Origin: Polyangiaceae bacterium
GTDB lineage: Bacteria > Myxococcota_A > Polyangia > Polyangiales > Polyangiaceae
Assembly (NCBI GenBank): GCA_015075635.1
Contig: JABTUA010000003.1
Coordinates: 806,001-870,000, forward strand
Direction: 5' to 3'
DNA: 64,000 bases
Shown here in pieces: positions 1 through 7,923 of the stretch. The position numbers were made by a program, and so were the translations under genes. Numbering within the stretch: position 1 is the first letter of the stretch; the number at the start of each line of letters is the position of its first letter. A model generated the notes under the pieces. It made no database searches. It saw only the letters and a list, made by a program, of their open reading frames with translations, and was not told the DNA's origin.

Positions 1-73
1 AGCCGATGGCGACCACGCTCCCGGCGAGCGCGCCGAGGGCGCCGCGACGACTGACCGTTCTCTCGCTCTGCAT
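1..73 (-). CDS. N-terminus of a Tat-exported protein (partial)
   Basis: Only the first 24 codons lie in the window; the gene continues past the left edge. The start is ATG at 73 reading leftwards. The encoded peptide has a twin-arginine motif (S-R-R-G-A-L-G-A-L-A-G) followed by a hydrophobic Ala/Val/Gly stretch, which is the pattern of a Tat signal peptide. The mature protein is unseen, so no function can be given. Many Tat substrates carry cofactors or fold before export, but that is family knowledge and not visible here. Confidence 0.5.
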   Translation of the reverse strand, partial: MQSERTVSRRGALGALAGSVVAIG

Positions 74-132
74 GTCCGGAGCATGACGCGCGGCGGGTCC
101 CGCGGCCATTAGAATGATGAGAACCCGTCGTT

Positions 133-1092
133 CTACAATCTCGAACGAAGCTTGCGGGGCGACCGGGCCGCCTTCGGCGCGGGAGCGCGAGGCGCTGCGC
201 CGAGCGCGGCCTCGACGCGCTCGATGACCTCGGCGGTGAAGCTCGCCTGCGCGTCTTCGGCGCGGCAGGCCGCGTACACGGCCGTCTCGGGCACCGGCGC
301 CGGAGGCAGGCGCCTGAGCCGGCCAGCCGCGAGCTCGGCGTGGGCCACCACGTCCGGCAGCACACACACGAATCGACCCGAGAGCGCGACGCGGAGGTTC
401 GTCGAGAGCATCGTGATCTGGAAGCCCACCTTGCGCGGCACCTCGACGGGCCAGCCGTCCATGGGTGTGCCGCGGTCACCGATGGCGGCGACGCTGAAGT
501 CGTGCTCGACCACGGCCGGCAGGTTCACGCCCTTGGCGCCGAACAGCGGGTGCCCTTTGCCGCAGTAGAGCGAGTTCGTCAGCGAGCCGATGCGCCGGCA
601 CTCGATGCCGGGCATCGCGGTCGCGTCGTAGTAGAAGGCAACCTCGATCTGTCCGCTCACCAGCTGCCGGTTGGCGTCCTTGGACGAGAGAGTCGTCATG
701 CACGGCACCACGGCCGGCCTCTCCTTCTGCAGCGAGAGCAGCGCGGGCAGCACGAAGTAGTCGGTGAGCACGCCGAGGGAGGCCACGCGGTAGTCACCCG
801 TGAAGTCGTGGGAGAGCACGCCGTGCATCGCGTGCTCCAGCGAAGTCACGCTGCGGCGGATGGCCTCGAGCAGGCGCTGGCCGGCCCGGTTCAGCGTGAT
901 GCGTCGGGAGCCGCGCACGAAGAGCTCCTCACCGAGCGTCTCCTCGACCAGCTTCACGCTGCGAGAGAGCGCTGAGGGGCTCACGTGCAGGCGCCCCGCG
1001 GCGGTCGGCAGGTGCTCGGTCTCTGCGACGGCGCGGAACGCCGGGATCCACGGCCAGATCAGCTGGAGCTTCTTGGCGGGGTCGGCGCTCAC
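133..1092 (-). CDS. LysR-family transcriptional regulator
   Basis: Predicted 319-residue DNA-binding regulator, the usual length for the LysR family. The N-terminal helix-turn-helix (residues about 10-70) contains the family pattern A-A-x-R-L-H-V-S-P-S-A-L-S-R-S with a following L-G-E-E-L-F-V-R. The rest (about 90-300) is the substrate-binding-like co-inducer domain. The chosen start is GTG at 1092, which overlaps the TGA of the upstream thioredoxin-fold gene by four bases (GTGA), so translation is probably coupled. Longer in-frame extensions would run inside that gene and are unlikely. The inducer and target are unknown; unlike most LysR genes it is not divergent from an obvious target operon. 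Confidence 0.85.
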   Translation of the reverse strand: MSADPAKKLQLIWPWIPAFRAVAETEHLPTAAGRLHVSPSALSRSVKLVEETLGEELFVRGSRRITLNRAGQRLLEAIRRSVTSLEHAMHGVLSHDFTGDYRVASLGVLTDYFVLPALLSLQKERPAVVPCMTTLSSKDANRQLVSGQIEVAFYYDATAMPGIECRRIGSLTNSLYCGKGHPLFGAKGVNLPAVVEHDFSVAAIGDRGTPMDGWPVEVPRKVGFQITMLSTNLRVALSGRFVCVLPDVVAHAELAAGRLRRLPPAPVPETAVYAACRAEDAQASFTAEVIERVEAALGAAPRAPAPKAARSPRKLRSRL

Positions 1093-1871
1093 AGCGTCTT
1101 CGCGTTCTTGGCGGTCTCCACCGCTTTCTCCAGCGCGCGCGGGCTGAACCCCACCAGGATCTGCCCCATCACGTCGATCACCGGGATGGAGGCGCCGGCC
1201 ATCTTCACGCGCTCGAGCTTCTTCTGCATCTCGGCCTGCGCGGCCTCGTCGGCGTCCACGTCTTTCTCGATCACCGTCACGCCGCGCTGCTTCAGGTAGG
1301 CGGCCGCGTCGTGACACGGCTTGCACCAGTCGGCGCCGTAGACGATGGCGACCACCTTGTTGGCGGCGACCTTCGGCGTGGGCGCGGGCCCCGGCCCCGC
1401 CGAGCCCGACGCGACGGCGGAGGCGGGCGCCGAGGCGCTCGGCGGCGGCGCCAGCGCTTCGAGGCGGGCCTTGCGCCGGCTCGCGCCCTTCTCGTCCCAC
1501 TCACTGCGCGAGATCACCTTCACCGGGTAGGTGCCGTCCGGGCCCTTCTTCGAGAGGTCGGCCACGTAAACCAGCTTGCCGGTGCCTTCTTCACGCGTGG
1601 TGTCGACCACGCGCACCTCGGCGCGCCCCGGCTCGGGCACGTCGGGGACCTTCTGCACCACGTGGAAGTCGCCCTTGTCGTCGATCCAGGTCAAGAGCAG
1701 GCTCGGAGTGTCGTCCTTGACCTCCAGCGGAGGCAGCTCGCTCTTGGTCGGCTTCGCGCCGGTCGTGTCCTCGCCGCTCGGAGCGTCGGGCTTCCCCTTG
1801 CACGCGCCCGCCAGGACCAGCGGCAGCGCGCACAGGCAGAAGAGGAGAAGGGCCCGCCAACGACGCATCAT
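1089..1871 (-). CDS. Lipoprotein with C-terminal glutaredoxin/thioredoxin-like domain
   Basis: 260-residue predicted lipoprotein. A basic N-terminus and hydrophobic stretch end in the lipobox L-A-G-A-C, so the protein should be lipid-anchored in the envelope. An Ala/Pro-rich linker (about residues 140-165) leads to a C-terminal thioredoxin-fold domain with C-K-P-C in the context GADWCKPC, a redox-active CxxC site, followed by the glutaredoxin-like S-I-P-V cis-proline motif. The likely role is thiol-disulphide exchange on envelope proteins. ATG at 1871 was preferred because GGAG lies 11 bases upstream; GTG at 1883 and ATG at 1868 are alternatives. It overlaps the downstream LysR gene by four bases. 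Confidence 0.75.
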   Translation of the reverse strand: MMRRWRALLLFCLCALPLVLAGACKGKPDAPSGEDTTGAKPTKSELPPLEVKDDTPSLLLTWIDDKGDFHVVQKVPDVPEPGRAEVRVVDTTREEGTGKLVYVADLSKKGPDGTYPVKVISRSEWDEKGASRRKARLEALAPPPSASAPASAVASGSAGPGPAPTPKVAANKVVAIVYGADWCKPCHDAAAYLKQRGVTVIEKDVDADEAAQAEMQKKLERVKMAGASIPVIDVMGQILVGFSPRALEKAVETAKNAKTL

Positions 1872-1950
1872 CTTCAAACGCACTCCGGATCCGACCGCTC
1901 ATTTCTAGCACGTGATCCGGAGGGGCCGACAAATGCCGAGATTTCCCGCG

Positions 1951-3894
1951 TCATCCCTCGGTCGTGCTGCTGCGGAGCTCGTCGGCGAGCTTCACCCACT
2001 CGGCCACGAGCTGCTCGACCTTGCCGGCGAGGCCGCGCTCTTGCTTCGCCCACTCGTGCAGCTTCTCCCAGTCGCCCTCGGGGGGCGACCTGAGCTTGGC
2101 CCGAAGCTCCTCCAGGTCCTTCTCGCCGCGTGAGACCAGGTCCTCGAGCTCGCCGACTCGGCGCCGCTTCTTCTCCAGCTCCCGCGCCGCGGCCTGGCGT
2201 TCCCGATGGCGCGCGGCGCCGCTCGCCTCCGCGGCCGCGCGCGCCTTGCGCTCGTTCGCGGCGCGTACGGCGTCGCCTTCGCGCTCGACGCGGGCCCGGC
2301 GCTCGAGCATCGCGGTCCAGTCGCGAAATCCGCCCTCGTACACGTCCAGCTCGCCGTCGTGGAACGCCAGCGTGCGCGTGGTCACCGTCTGGAGGAAGCG
2401 CCGGTCGTGGGACACCAGGAGCACCGTGCCTTCGAAGCCCACCAAGGCCTCCTCCAGGATCTCCGCGGCCGGGATGTCCAGGTGGTTGGTCGGCTCGTCG
2501 AGGAACAGCAGGTTCTTCGGCTCGAGCAGCATCTTCGCCAGCGCCAGGCGCGTGCGCTCGCCGCCCGACAGGCTCGCGACCTGGCGAAAAGGGTCGTCCC
2601 CGTAGAAGCGGAAGCGCGCCAGGTACTGGCGCGCGCCGTCCGCGTTCAGATCGCCGCGCACGCTGCGCACCTCTTCGATGCAGCTCTTCTGTGCATCGAG
2701 GCTGCCCAAGTGCTGGTCGAAGTAGCCCTCGAACAGGTTGGTGCCGCGCCGCACGGCACCCGTGTCTTCGGGCAGCCCCAATCCGGCAATCAGCTTCAGC
2801 AGCGTGCTCTTGCCGGAGCCGTTCGGTCCGACGATACCGACGCGATCCCCGCGGCGCACGAGCAGATCGACGCCGTCGAACAGCCGGCGCCCCCCGCGGG
2901 ACGCGCCGAGCCCTTTGCACTCGAGCACGATGTCGCCGCTGCGTGGCGCGTCGGCGAAGCGAAAGCGCACGCGCTCGGCGCGCGCCCAGACGTCTTCGGG
3001 TCGCTCGACCTTGTCGAGCTTCTCCAGCATCTTGCGCCGGGACTGGGCTTGCTTGGTCTTCTGCCCCGCGATGTTCTTGCGGATGAAGTCCTCGGTCTTG
3101 GCGACGAAGGCCGCCTGCTCCTCCGCCAGCGCGCGCTCTCGCTCGAGATCGACGGCGCGTTCGTCGTGGTACTCGGTGTAGTGCAGCGGGTAGACGCGGA
3201 ACGTGGTGCGCCCGAGCTCCATCGTGATGGGGCAGACGTTGTCGAGGAACGCGCGGTCGTGGGACACCACGAGCGCGGCGCTCTTCTGGGCGGTGAGCCA
3301 GCCCTCCAGCCACTGGATGGTGTCCAGGTCCAGGTGATTGGTCGGCTCGTCGAGAAGCAGCAGCTCGGGCTCCGTCGCCAGCACCGCGCCCAGGTTCAAG
3401 CGCCCACGCTCGCCGCCGGACAAGCTGCCGACGTCGCGCTCGAGATCCGCCGCCGAGAAGCCGAGCCGGGTCGCGATGGTCGCGACCCGCTGTTCGAGCG
3501 TGTCGGCGCCCGCCGCGTGGTAGCGGTCCATGGCCTTGGCGAGGGCGTCCAGGGCCGCCTCCGTACCGCTCGCGGCCGCGTGCTGGGCGTCGTGGAGCGC
3601 GTGGCGCAGCTGGACCAAGTCCGAGAAGCCGCCCATCAGCGCGTCCATCAGGCTGCCGGAGCGGAGCGTCTCGTGGCTCTGACGGTAGAAGCCCAGGCTG
3701 GCGCCCTTCTCCAAGAGCACGCTGCCGCGGTCGGCGTGGAGCTCCCCGCAGATGAGGCGGAGCAGCGTGGTCTTGCCGGCGCCGTTCGGAGCCACCAGCG
3801 CCGCACGCTCGCCGGCGTTCAGCCGAAAGGTGACGCCGGAGAACAGCGGATCGACGTAGCCGAAGCCGAGATCTGCGACTTCGAGGATCGACAC
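1951..3894 (-). CDS. ABC-F family ATPase (Uup-like)
   Basis: 647-residue protein with two ATP-binding cassettes and no membrane segments, the hallmark of the soluble ABC-F family that acts on ribosomes. Cassette 1 has Walker A A-P-N-G-A-G-K-T-T, signature L-S-G-G-E-R-G-R-L and Walker B followed by D-E-P-T-N-H-L-D. Cassette 2 has G-P-N-G-S-G-K-S-T, L-S-G-G-E-R-T-R-L and again D-E-P-T-N-H-L-D. A charged coiled-coil linker joins them, and a long Arg/Glu-rich coiled-coil tail (about residues 540-640) resembles the Uup C-terminal domain. Exact subfamily (Uup, YheS or a myxobacterial clade) cannot be settled by eye. A second ABC-F gene lies at 14705-16324. Confidence 0.88.
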   Translation of the reverse strand: MSILEVADLGFGYVDPLFSGVTFRLNAGERAALVAPNGAGKTTLLRLICGELHADRGSVLLEKGASLGFYRQSHETLRSGSLMDALMGGFSDLVQLRHALHDAQHAAASGTEAALDALAKAMDRYHAAGADTLEQRVATIATRLGFSAADLERDVGSLSGGERGRLNLGAVLATEPELLLLDEPTNHLDLDTIQWLEGWLTAQKSAALVVSHDRAFLDNVCPITMELGRTTFRVYPLHYTEYHDERAVDLERERALAEEQAAFVAKTEDFIRKNIAGQKTKQAQSRRKMLEKLDKVERPEDVWARAERVRFRFADAPRSGDIVLECKGLGASRGGRRLFDGVDLLVRRGDRVGIVGPNGSGKSTLLKLIAGLGLPEDTGAVRRGTNLFEGYFDQHLGSLDAQKSCIEEVRSVRGDLNADGARQYLARFRFYGDDPFRQVASLSGGERTRLALAKMLLEPKNLLFLDEPTNHLDIPAAEILEEALVGFEGTVLLVSHDRRFLQTVTTRTLAFHDGELDVYEGGFRDWTAMLERRARVEREGDAVRAANERKARAAAEASGAARHRERQAAARELEKKRRRVGELEDLVSRGEKDLEELRAKLRSPPEGDWEKLHEWAKQERGLAGKVEQLVAEWVKLADELRSSTTEG

Positions 3895-3903
3895 GGCGGG
3901 CCG

Positions 3904-4101
3904 CTAGCGCTGCACCGGCTCCTGGACCTCGCCCAGGACTTCCTCGTCCGGCCCCACGATCCTGACCAGCTCCCCGCGGTGCTTCCGCGACAGGTCACGG
4001 GCCTTCTTGAGCTGACCCTTCTTGAAGACTGCGTTGACGGCGTCGCGGTCCGCCGCCTTCCACTTCGCGGTCGCTGCTGCGCTCAAGCGGACGATCTGCA
4101 T
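3904..4101 (-). CDS. Small conserved-looking basic protein, function unknown
   Basis: 65-residue product from ATG at 4101 (an upstream in-frame ATG at 4140 would add 13 residues). It is rich in Lys/Arg with predicted helices (K-W-K-A-A-D-R-D-A-V-N-A-V-F-K-K-G-Q) and no membrane segment or recognisable motif. It sits co-directionally between the GMC oxidoreductase (47 bases upstream) and the ABC-F gene (9 bases downstream), so it may be co-transcribed with the ABC-F ATPase. The spacing and lack of a competing frame favour a real gene, but no function is recognised. Confidence 0.45.
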   Translation of the reverse strand: MQIVRLSAAATAKWKAADRDAVNAVFKKGQLKKARDLSRKHRGELVRIVGPDEEVLGEVQEPVQR

Positions 4102-4147
4102 GGTGCTCCGGGGCGCGAGCCTAGTCGGTTCCGCTGGCATGTCCAGC

Positions 4148-6133
4148 TCACCCCAGCCGCCCGTCGATGATCTCCGCGGCCCTCAGCGCCAGCGCCATGA
4201 TGGTGAGCTGCGGGTTCACGCCCAGGCTCGAAGGGATGGCGCTGCCGTCGGTGACGTACACACCGGGGGTGTCGAAGGACTCGTGGCTCGGGTCGATGGC
4301 GCCGCGCTCCGGGCTCGTGCCCATGCGACAGGTGCCCAGCGGGTGGAACGCCGTCACCTCGAAGTCTCCCGGGCGCAGGCGCATCTTCTTCAGCCGAGCG
4401 AGGCCAGCCTCGGAGGCGAGCTCGTCGCAGCCGTGAACCAAGGGCAATACACGCCGGGCGCCGGCGCGCAAGAACACTTCGCTCAGGATCTCGATGCCGC
4501 GCTGCATGCGGGCGGTGTCCTTCCGCGAGAGGTTGTAGAAGATGAGCGGGCTGCCTCTCGGACCCTGGCGCACCTCGCCCCGGCTCTCGTCCTGGATCAT
4601 GAAGCCGAAGGTCGCGAGGTTCATGAAGCGGTCCATCAGGTGCATGAAGCGCCGCCCGACCCAGGGCACGCCGAGGGCCGTGATGTCGATGGGGGTCGAG
4701 CCGCCCTCGAACATCAGGCCCTCTTCGGCCCACTGGTCGATGGAGTAGCTCTGGGGGATGCCGCGCGACATGTCGATGGTCTCGGTGAACTCGGCCATCA
4801 CCTTCGCCGCCGGGTGGATCGAGAGGTTCTTGCCGAGCCACGGCGAGCGCACGCACACGCCGCTCCGGCGCAACAGGAGCGGCGTGGAGAACGCTCCAGC
4901 CGCCACCACCACCGCCTGGGCGCGCACCGAGAGCCGCCGGCCGGACGCGAGACGTCCGCTGACGCCGCGTGCGCGACCGCGCGTCACGTCGACGCGCTCC
5001 ACCCGAGCGCCGGTCACGAGCTGGGCGCCGCGCTTCAGCGCCTCGGGGACGTAGCTCACGTCGGTGGAGCGCTTGGCGCCGGTCGGACAACCGAAGCAGC
5101 ACACGCCTTGCCCGTCGCAGTCGGGCGCGTTGCGCCGGAGCGGGCCGTGCGCGAGCCCCATGAGCTGGGCGCCCCGCGCGATGACTCGCGCCGGTCCTCC
5201 CAGGTGTTCCGCCGGCGCCTCCGCCACCCCGAGCATCTGCTCCACGCGCTCGTAGTAGGGACCGAGCGTGGCTGCGGAGATCTCGCCCAGGCCGTGCTGC
5301 TCCGCCCAGAGCCGGAAGGTGTGTGCTGGCGTGCGATAGCACGTGCCCGAGTTGATGACGGTGCTGCCGCCCACGGCGCGGCCCGCCCAGACCGGCGCGG
5401 CAACGTTGCCGAGCGCGATGGTGGTGCCGCGACCGAGGTACATCTTCTGGAACGCCGGCTGCGCCCGGGCGGCGAAGCTGTCGCGCCGGTGGTAGTCCCC
5501 GTCCTCCAGCATCAGCACCGCGCGCCCGCGCCGGGCGAGCTCGTAGGCGGCCGCCGCGCCGCCCGCGCCGGTCCCGACGACCACGACGTCGCACTCGAGC
5601 TCGAGGTCCTCGTCGATCTCGCGGCCGTTCGTCACCTGCTCCATGAAGCGCTCGCGCTCGGGCTTGGGAGGCTCGACCGAGTAGCGACAGCCGACCTCGG
5701 CGAACACGCGCGGGTCGTCGAAGTGCGCGGCCTTGAGCGGCGTCACCACCGCGCGCAGGAGCCAGCGCAACCCGCGCGGCCCGGCCTGGCTCCAGGCCTC
5801 GAGCGCCGCCATGCGCTCCTCGCCGGAGAGCCGAGAGAACGGCCGACCCCGTCGTCCGAGCGTCGAAGCCTCCACCGCCCACAGGCTCGCGCGTACGCCG
5901 CGGAAGAAGGTCTCACCCTGGCGCGAGGCGAAGCGCTCGAGCCGTGCCACGCTCTCCAGATCCCCACCGGGGATGCGGCCGCTGAAGGGCAGCACGGCCT
6001 GGGCGAGCGCGAGCGCGATGCGGCGTTCGGCGTCCGAGAACTGGGGCTCGTCGGTTGGGGACACGTGCTGGTGAGCGGCAGGATAGCTCAACAGCCGAGC
6101 GGCTCGCTCCAGCGTTCGGGCGTCCTCGACCAT
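4148..6133 (-). CDS. GMC-family FAD oxidoreductase (long-chain alcohol oxidase-like)
   Basis: 661-residue flavoenzyme. Residues 1-175 form a helical N-terminal extension like that of long-chain alcohol oxidases. The FAD-binding beta-alpha-beta motif V-V-V-G-T-G-A-G-G starts near residue 183. The C-terminal GMC domain has F-H-P-L-G-T-C-R-M-G (His near 597) and S-S-L-G-V-N-P-Q, the catalytic His/Asn region of the family. It probably oxidises an alcohol to an aldehyde using FAD; the substrate is unknown, though the extension favours fatty alcohols or sterols. ATG at 6133 is used; it is divergent from the adenosine deaminase gene with a 27-base gap, so promoters must overlap the coding ends. A much longer in-frame opening upstream is antisense to that gene and is not real. 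Confidence 0.85.
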   Translation of the reverse strand: MVEDARTLERAARLLSYPAAHQHVSPTDEPQFSDAERRIALALAQAVLPFSGRIPGGDLESVARLERFASRQGETFFRGVRASLWAVEASTLGRRGRPFSRLSGEERMAALEAWSQAGPRGLRWLLRAVVTPLKAAHFDDPRVFAEVGCRYSVEPPKPERERFMEQVTNGREIDEDLELECDVVVVGTGAGGAAAAYELARRGRAVLMLEDGDYHRRDSFAARAQPAFQKMYLGRGTTIALGNVAAPVWAGRAVGGSTVINSGTCYRTPAHTFRLWAEQHGLGEISAATLGPYYERVEQMLGVAEAPAEHLGGPARVIARGAQLMGLAHGPLRRNAPDCDGQGVCCFGCPTGAKRSTDVSYVPEALKRGAQLVTGARVERVDVTRGRARGVSGRLASGRRLSVRAQAVVVAAGAFSTPLLLRRSGVCVRSPWLGKNLSIHPAAKVMAEFTETIDMSRGIPQSYSIDQWAEEGLMFEGGSTPIDITALGVPWVGRRFMHLMDRFMNLATFGFMIQDESRGEVRQGPRGSPLIFYNLSRKDTARMQRGIEILSEVFLRAGARRVLPLVHGCDELASEAGLARLKKMRLRPGDFEVTAFHPLGTCRMGTSPERGAIDPSHESFDTPGVYVTDGSAIPSSLGVNPQLTIMALALRAAEIIDGRLG

Positions 6134-6160
6134 GGCGCCGCCAGCGTCTAGTCTCGCTCG

Positions 6161-7903
6161 ATGGTGGCTCTCCTCGCGCGCGCTTCGTTCGGGCTCCTGG
6201 CGATCTGCCTGACGGCGGGCTGCGGCGGAGACGATTCGGGTGGGTCGGGTCAGCCGCTGCCGGACGCGGGCCTGGAGGACTCGTCCGCCTCCGACGCGGG
6301 TGACGCCGGCGAGGACTCGACGCCTCCGGACGGCGACCTGCCCGACGACGGCTCGACGCCGCTCGACGCGCCGCCCGACGCAAGCAGCCCCTGCACAAAG
6401 TCTCCGGCGGAGTGCGCGCTCGACGACGAGCAGGCCGCGTCGGACCAGATGGACTCCGTGGCGGGCGACGAGGTCGCGCTCCGCCAGTTCTTGACGGCGG
6501 TGCCGAAGGGAGGAGACCTGCACAACCACCTGTCCGGTGCGGTCTATGCCGAGACGTACCTCGACTGGGCCAAGACGGAGGGCGGGTACTGCATCAACAA
6601 GAGCACCCTCGCGCTCTCGACCTCGTGCAGCAACACCTCGACCACCTCGCCCGTTCCGACGCCTGCCGACGCCTTGTTCCTGCCCGTGGTCCGCGCCTGG
6701 TCGATGCTGGACTTCGTCCCGGGCGCCGAGACGGGCCACGACCACTTCTTCGCGACCTTCGGCAAGTTCGGCGCCATCTCCGGACCCGCGCACCACGCCA
6801 AGGGTCTGGCGGACGTGATGAAGCGCGCCGACAGCGAGAACGTGCTGTACATCGAGCCGATGCTGTTCTCGAACTCGAACGCCAGCAGCTGGGGGTCGAG
6901 CGTCTGGACCGGCGGCACGCTGACCACCGCGGATCTGCCGGCTTTCCACGCGGCGCTCCTGGCTTCGAGCGGCTACGGCGCCGCCGTGCAGGCCATCCTC
7001 ACCGACATCCAGAGCTCGGAGTCTGGCGCGCTGAACCTGCTCGGCTGCAAGGGCGCGAACCCCCAGAGCGCTTGCCGCGTGGGCGCGCGCTACATGGTCT
7101 ACATCTCGCGCAGCGGCGGCGGTCCCAGCGTCTTCGCGCAGATGGTCGCGGCGTTCGAGGCGGCGAAGACGGAGCCGCGCTTGGTCGCGTTGAACCTGGT
7201 CGGCCCCGAGGACGGCTCCACCGCCCTCAGCTCCTACGACCGCTCGATGGCCATGCTGGGTTACCTGCACGACGCGTACGCCGGAAAGAGCCCGCTGCAC
7301 GTCACCCTGCACGCCGGCGAGCTCACCGAGAAGTACCTGCCCTCCGGCTACGCCATCTCCCAGATCGATCACATCCGCAAGGCCGTGCAGGTGGCGCGCG
7401 CGGAGCGGATTGGACACGGACTGGACGTGCTCGGGGAATCGAACCCCACTGCGCTGCTCGCCGAGCTGAAGCAACTTGGCGTGATGATCGAGATCGGGCT
7501 CAGCAGCAACGTGCAGATCCTCGAGGTCAGCGGCCCGGCCCACCCGCTGGCGACCTACCTGAAGAGCGGCGTGCCCGTCGCCCTCGCGACCGACGACCAG
7601 GGCGTGTCGCGCTCCAGCATGGCGGGGGAGTACCTGCGCGCCGTCCAGGACCAGAAGCTCGACTACAAGACGCTGAAGTCGATGGCGCGCACGAGCCTGG
7701 AGAAGTCGTTCCTCCCCGGCGCGAGCTTATGGACGTCGATGGACACGCTCCAGGCGGTGCCTGCCTGCGCGCCCACGCCGACCAGCTACTTCGGCGACGA
7801 CCCCGCGCCGGCCACCTGTCAGACCCACCTCGGCGGAAGCGCCAAGGCGACCGCGCAGTGGGAGCTCGAGCGGCGCTTTCGCGAGTTCGAGTCCAAGCAG
7901 TAG
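6161..7903 (+). CDS. Secreted adenosine/AMP deaminase-like lipoprotein
   Basis: 580-residue predicted lipoprotein: signal ending in T-A-G-C, then an Asp/Pro/Ser-rich low-complexity linker (residues 25-80) typical of myxobacterial surface proteins, then an amidohydrolase of the adenosine deaminase superfamily. Zinc and catalytic motifs are all visible: H-N-H (H121, H123), H-A-G-E (H384), R-I-G-H-G (H419), and T-D-D (D478, D479). It would convert adenosine or a related aminopurine nucleoside to the inosine form outside the cell, as in eukaryotic ADGF/ADA2 proteins. Several extra Cys residues after the catalytic core suggest disulphides. Neighbour across a short divergent gap is the GMC oxidoreductase. 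Confidence 0.85.
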   Translation: MVALLARASFGLLAICLTAGCGGDDSGGSGQPLPDAGLEDSSASDAGDAGEDSTPPDGDLPDDGSTPLDAPPDASSPCTKSPAECALDDEQAASDQMDSVAGDEVALRQFLTAVPKGGDLHNHLSGAVYAETYLDWAKTEGGYCINKSTLALSTSCSNTSTTSPVPTPADALFLPVVRAWSMLDFVPGAETGHDHFFATFGKFGAISGPAHHAKGLADVMKRADSENVLYIEPMLFSNSNASSWGSSVWTGGTLTTADLPAFHAALLASSGYGAAVQAILTDIQSSESGALNLLGCKGANPQSACRVGARYMVYISRSGGGPSVFAQMVAAFEAAKTEPRLVALNLVGPEDGSTALSSYDRSMAMLGYLHDAYAGKSPLHVTLHAGELTEKYLPSGYAISQIDHIRKAVQVARAERIGHGLDVLGESNPTALLAELKQLGVMIEIGLSSNVQILEVSGPAHPLATYLKSGVPVALATDDQGVSRSSMAGEYLRAVQDQKLDYKTLKSMARTSLEKSFLPGASLWTSMDTLQAVPACAPTPTSYFGDDPAPATCQTHLGGSAKATAQWELERRFREFESKQ

Positions 7904-7923
7904 GGGCTCTGTTTCGCCTCTAC
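7900..7923. terminator. Hairpin spanning the two convergent stop codons
   Basis: GTAGGGGC (7900-7907) pairs with GCCTCTAC (7916-7923), one G-T pair, 8-base loop. Both stop codons (TAG at 7901 on +, TAG at 7922 on -) sit in the stem. There is no long T-tract, so it may be an RNA-end stabiliser or a weak bidirectional terminator. Confidence 0.4.

Noticed and set aside
133-1500. 455-residue version of the LysR protein
   Set aside because: The first ~136 residues are an Arg-rich shadow of the thioredoxin-fold gene; the GTG at 1092 with a GTGA overlap gives the normal LysR length.
2206-4170. 654-codon plus-strand frame over the first ABC-F gene
   Set aside because: Low-complexity His/Arg/Val-rich translation opposite a gene with two full ATPase cassettes; it is a codon-bias shadow.
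4148-7543. A 1131-codon open frame on the minus strand covering the adenosine deaminase gene
   Set aside because: Only the part from 6133 down encodes GMC motifs; the rest is antisense to a clear deaminase gene and has the Arg/Val/Asp-rich composition of GC-rich shadow frames.
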